Shown here piece after piece: positions 60,183 through 61,138 of a stretch of DNA of 61,138 bases (its first letter is position 1; each line of letters begins with the position of its first letter). Where the stretch lies: contig CAJULP010000099.1 in the NCBI GenBank assembly GCA_910587295.1, positions 1 to 61,138 on the forward strand. The letters are read 5' to 3'. The position numbers and the translations under genes are program-made. The DNA is from an uncultured Lachnospiraceae bacterium. GTDB taxonomy: Bacteria; Bacillota; Clostridia; Lachnospirales; Lachnospiraceae. The notes under the pieces were generated by a model. It had not been told where the DNA came from and did not search any database. It saw nothing but the letters and a program-made list of their open reading frames with translations.

Positions 60183-61013
60183 TCAATCTGTTAGAAATCG
60201 GATATAAGTGCGGTCATCAAAACTTTTTTGGTCTTCTTTGATCAAGCGGACGGTATCAAACAGTTTGCGGCCCTGGGGATCTTTCTTTAGCATTTCTGCC
60301 AAAACTTGTTCCGATTGGGCAAGGGTTTGACAAAGCTGGGGATATCCGTCAGAGGCAAGCACGATTTCGTGGACGGAAAGGTCCAGAGGTATTGTTTGGA
60401 TCAGTGATTCTGGAATAGGTGTTCCGTTCAGGACAGAATATCCATAGTCTGTTGCGGTAGAATTAGCAAACCTGATTGTTTGGATCATCCAGGGAAACAG
60501 TACATCCAGAATCTTGGCTTCGTGTTCGGAGGGTAGAAAATTCCCGTCTCGCTGTTGAAGCTCTTCGAGAATCAGGTTTCTCATTTCACAAATGATCCGA
60601 TCACTTTTTTTAGAGTTTTTGTATTCTTTTCCATCTACGAGGACCTGGCAGTCTCCAATCTGCCAGATGGTCCGACGGTGTTTGGAGTAAAGGGCGCAGA
60701 CTGCTTGTAATCCTTTTTCTTGGCGTTCCTGTTCAGGGAAATTGATTTTTTTGTAGCAATCGCTATAAGCAGAATTTACAGCAGCTATAAAATCAGAAAG
60801 ATCCGCATCCGCAGGAAGAGTCTGTAAGGCTGCGTCGATCAATTCAGCAGCTATTTTGCCGGTGGTTTTCCCTTGATACCGAAAAGTTGTTTTAGAGGAT
60901 ACACCATCAATGACAGCGATAAAGTTCTCAGAGCGGAACAGTGCGTCTTCGCACCGTTCCTTATCAAATTTTCCAATGCACAGAGATTCCAGAACTTTCA
61001 TGTTTATATCCAT
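60183..61013 (-). CDS. PP2C-like protein phosphatase, orphan
   Basis: A divergent PP2C-like protein on the minus strand, about 275 residues: FIAVIDGVSSKT (usual DG metal site), TIWQIGDCQVLVDG, EIVLASDGYPQL and the final SFDDRTYIRF (DD site). The centre is divergent and lacks some PP2C signatures. A start at 61013 (MDINMKVLES) or 61001 (MKVLESL) is possible; an RBS-like GAAAGGA lies just before 61013 and would suit 61001 better. It is convergent with the PHP-HAD gene with only 23 bases between. No kinase is visible beside it; partners may lie outside the window. Confidence 0.75.
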   Translation of the reverse strand: MDINMKVLESLCIGKFDKERCEDALFRSENFIAVIDGVSSKTTFRYQGKTTGKIAAELIDAALQTLPADADLSDFIAAVNSAYSDCYKKINFPEQERQEKGLQAVCALYSKHRRTIWQIGDCQVLVDGKEYKNSKKSDRIICEMRNLILEELQQRDGNFLPSEHEAKILDVLFPWMIQTIRFANSTATDYGYSVLNGTPIPESLIQTIPLDLSVHEIVLASDGYPQLCQTLAQSEQVLAEMLKKDPQGRKLFDTVRLIKEDQKSFDDRTYIRFLTD

Positions 61014-61112
61014 TCCTTTCGCTTCGCTCAGGCACAAAACGTAATGAAAATGGTTTCCCTGAGCCTATTTTTTCTTTATAATTCTTCTTGTAGGGAACTC
61101 GGTATACTACAA

Positions 61113-61138
61113 ATCACGGGGAGGTGAGTGGGCTGTCC
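61113..61138 (+). promoter_or_regulatory. ribosome binding site of a gene beyond the window
   Basis: GGGGAGGTGAG at about 61118-61128 is a strong Shine-Dalgarno on the + strand, and GTG codons follow. A divergent gene probably begins at or just past the window edge. The 61038-61117 spacer holds no other feature I can name. Confidence 0.35.

Noticed and set aside
1..61138. tRNA, rRNA or complete insertion sequence in the window
   Set aside because: Intergenic regions were read for cloverleaf motifs, rRNA conserved stretches and transposase motifs; none was found.

Overview
The window looks like chromosome from a motile, low-to-mid GC member of the Clostridia, most likely a Lachnospiraceae relative. 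Reasons are the gene order dprA-topA-codY-flgB...sigD-rpsB-tsf-pyrH-frr-uppS-cdsA-dxr-rseP-ispG-polC (the Firmicutes backbone known from Bacillus subtilis), PolC-type DNA polymerase III, FliY/CheC/CheD chemotaxis proteins, SwrD/FlbD, FapA (DUF342) and a DUF6115-type protein. Almost every gene is on the + strand. The exception is the last gene (a PP2C-like phosphatase).

Layout. (1) 1-1391: AT-rich accessory DNA with an unrecognised truncated gene and two tiny ORFs. It ends in a UUCG-loop terminator and closely spaced short repeats, and abuts the 3' third of a comM/yifB gene. This looks like the end of an integrated element that has cut comM. (2) 1392-7100: comM remnant, dprA, a 56-aa protein, a prepilin peptidase, topA and codY. 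codY has its own promoter and two CodY-box-like sequences. (3) 7253-38473: one very long flagellar (fla) operon, starting at a sigma-A type promoter. It runs flgB-flgC-fliE-fliF-fliG-fliH-fliI-fliJ-ylxF-fliK-flgD-flg_new-flgE-flbD-motA-motB-fliL-fliM-fliY-cheY-fliO-fliP-fliQ-fliR-flhB-flhA-flhF-flhG-pilZ-cheC-cheD-TM protein-sigD-fapA-three accessory genes. A sigma-28-like promoter sits before fliK. The cheB-cheA-cheW block that B. subtilis carries before cheC is missing.

(4) 38474-47655: ribosomal and envelope housekeeping: rpsB-tsf, a NodB-type polysaccharide deacetylase and a bactofilin, then pyrH-frr-uppS-cdsA-dxr-rseP. These join translation, UMP supply, ribosome recycling, isoprenoid and phospholipid synthesis and intramembrane proteolysis. 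(5) 47656-56192: a PP2C phosphatase plus membrane Ser/Thr kinase pair, a 21-residue-repeat coiled-coil protein, ispG and polC. (6) 56189-61138: a decayed response-regulator/ABC-exporter relic, an ABC-F ATPase, a PHP-HAD fusion phosphatase and a convergent PP2C-like gene.

No tRNA, rRNA, CRISPR array, transposase or integrase was recognised. The points most worth a second look are the comM insertion boundary, the FlgD with a fused helical module and acidic tail, the accessory genes in the swrB position, the palindrome-bearing spacer between cdsA and dxr, the coiled-coil repeat gene, and the composite relic downstream of polC.
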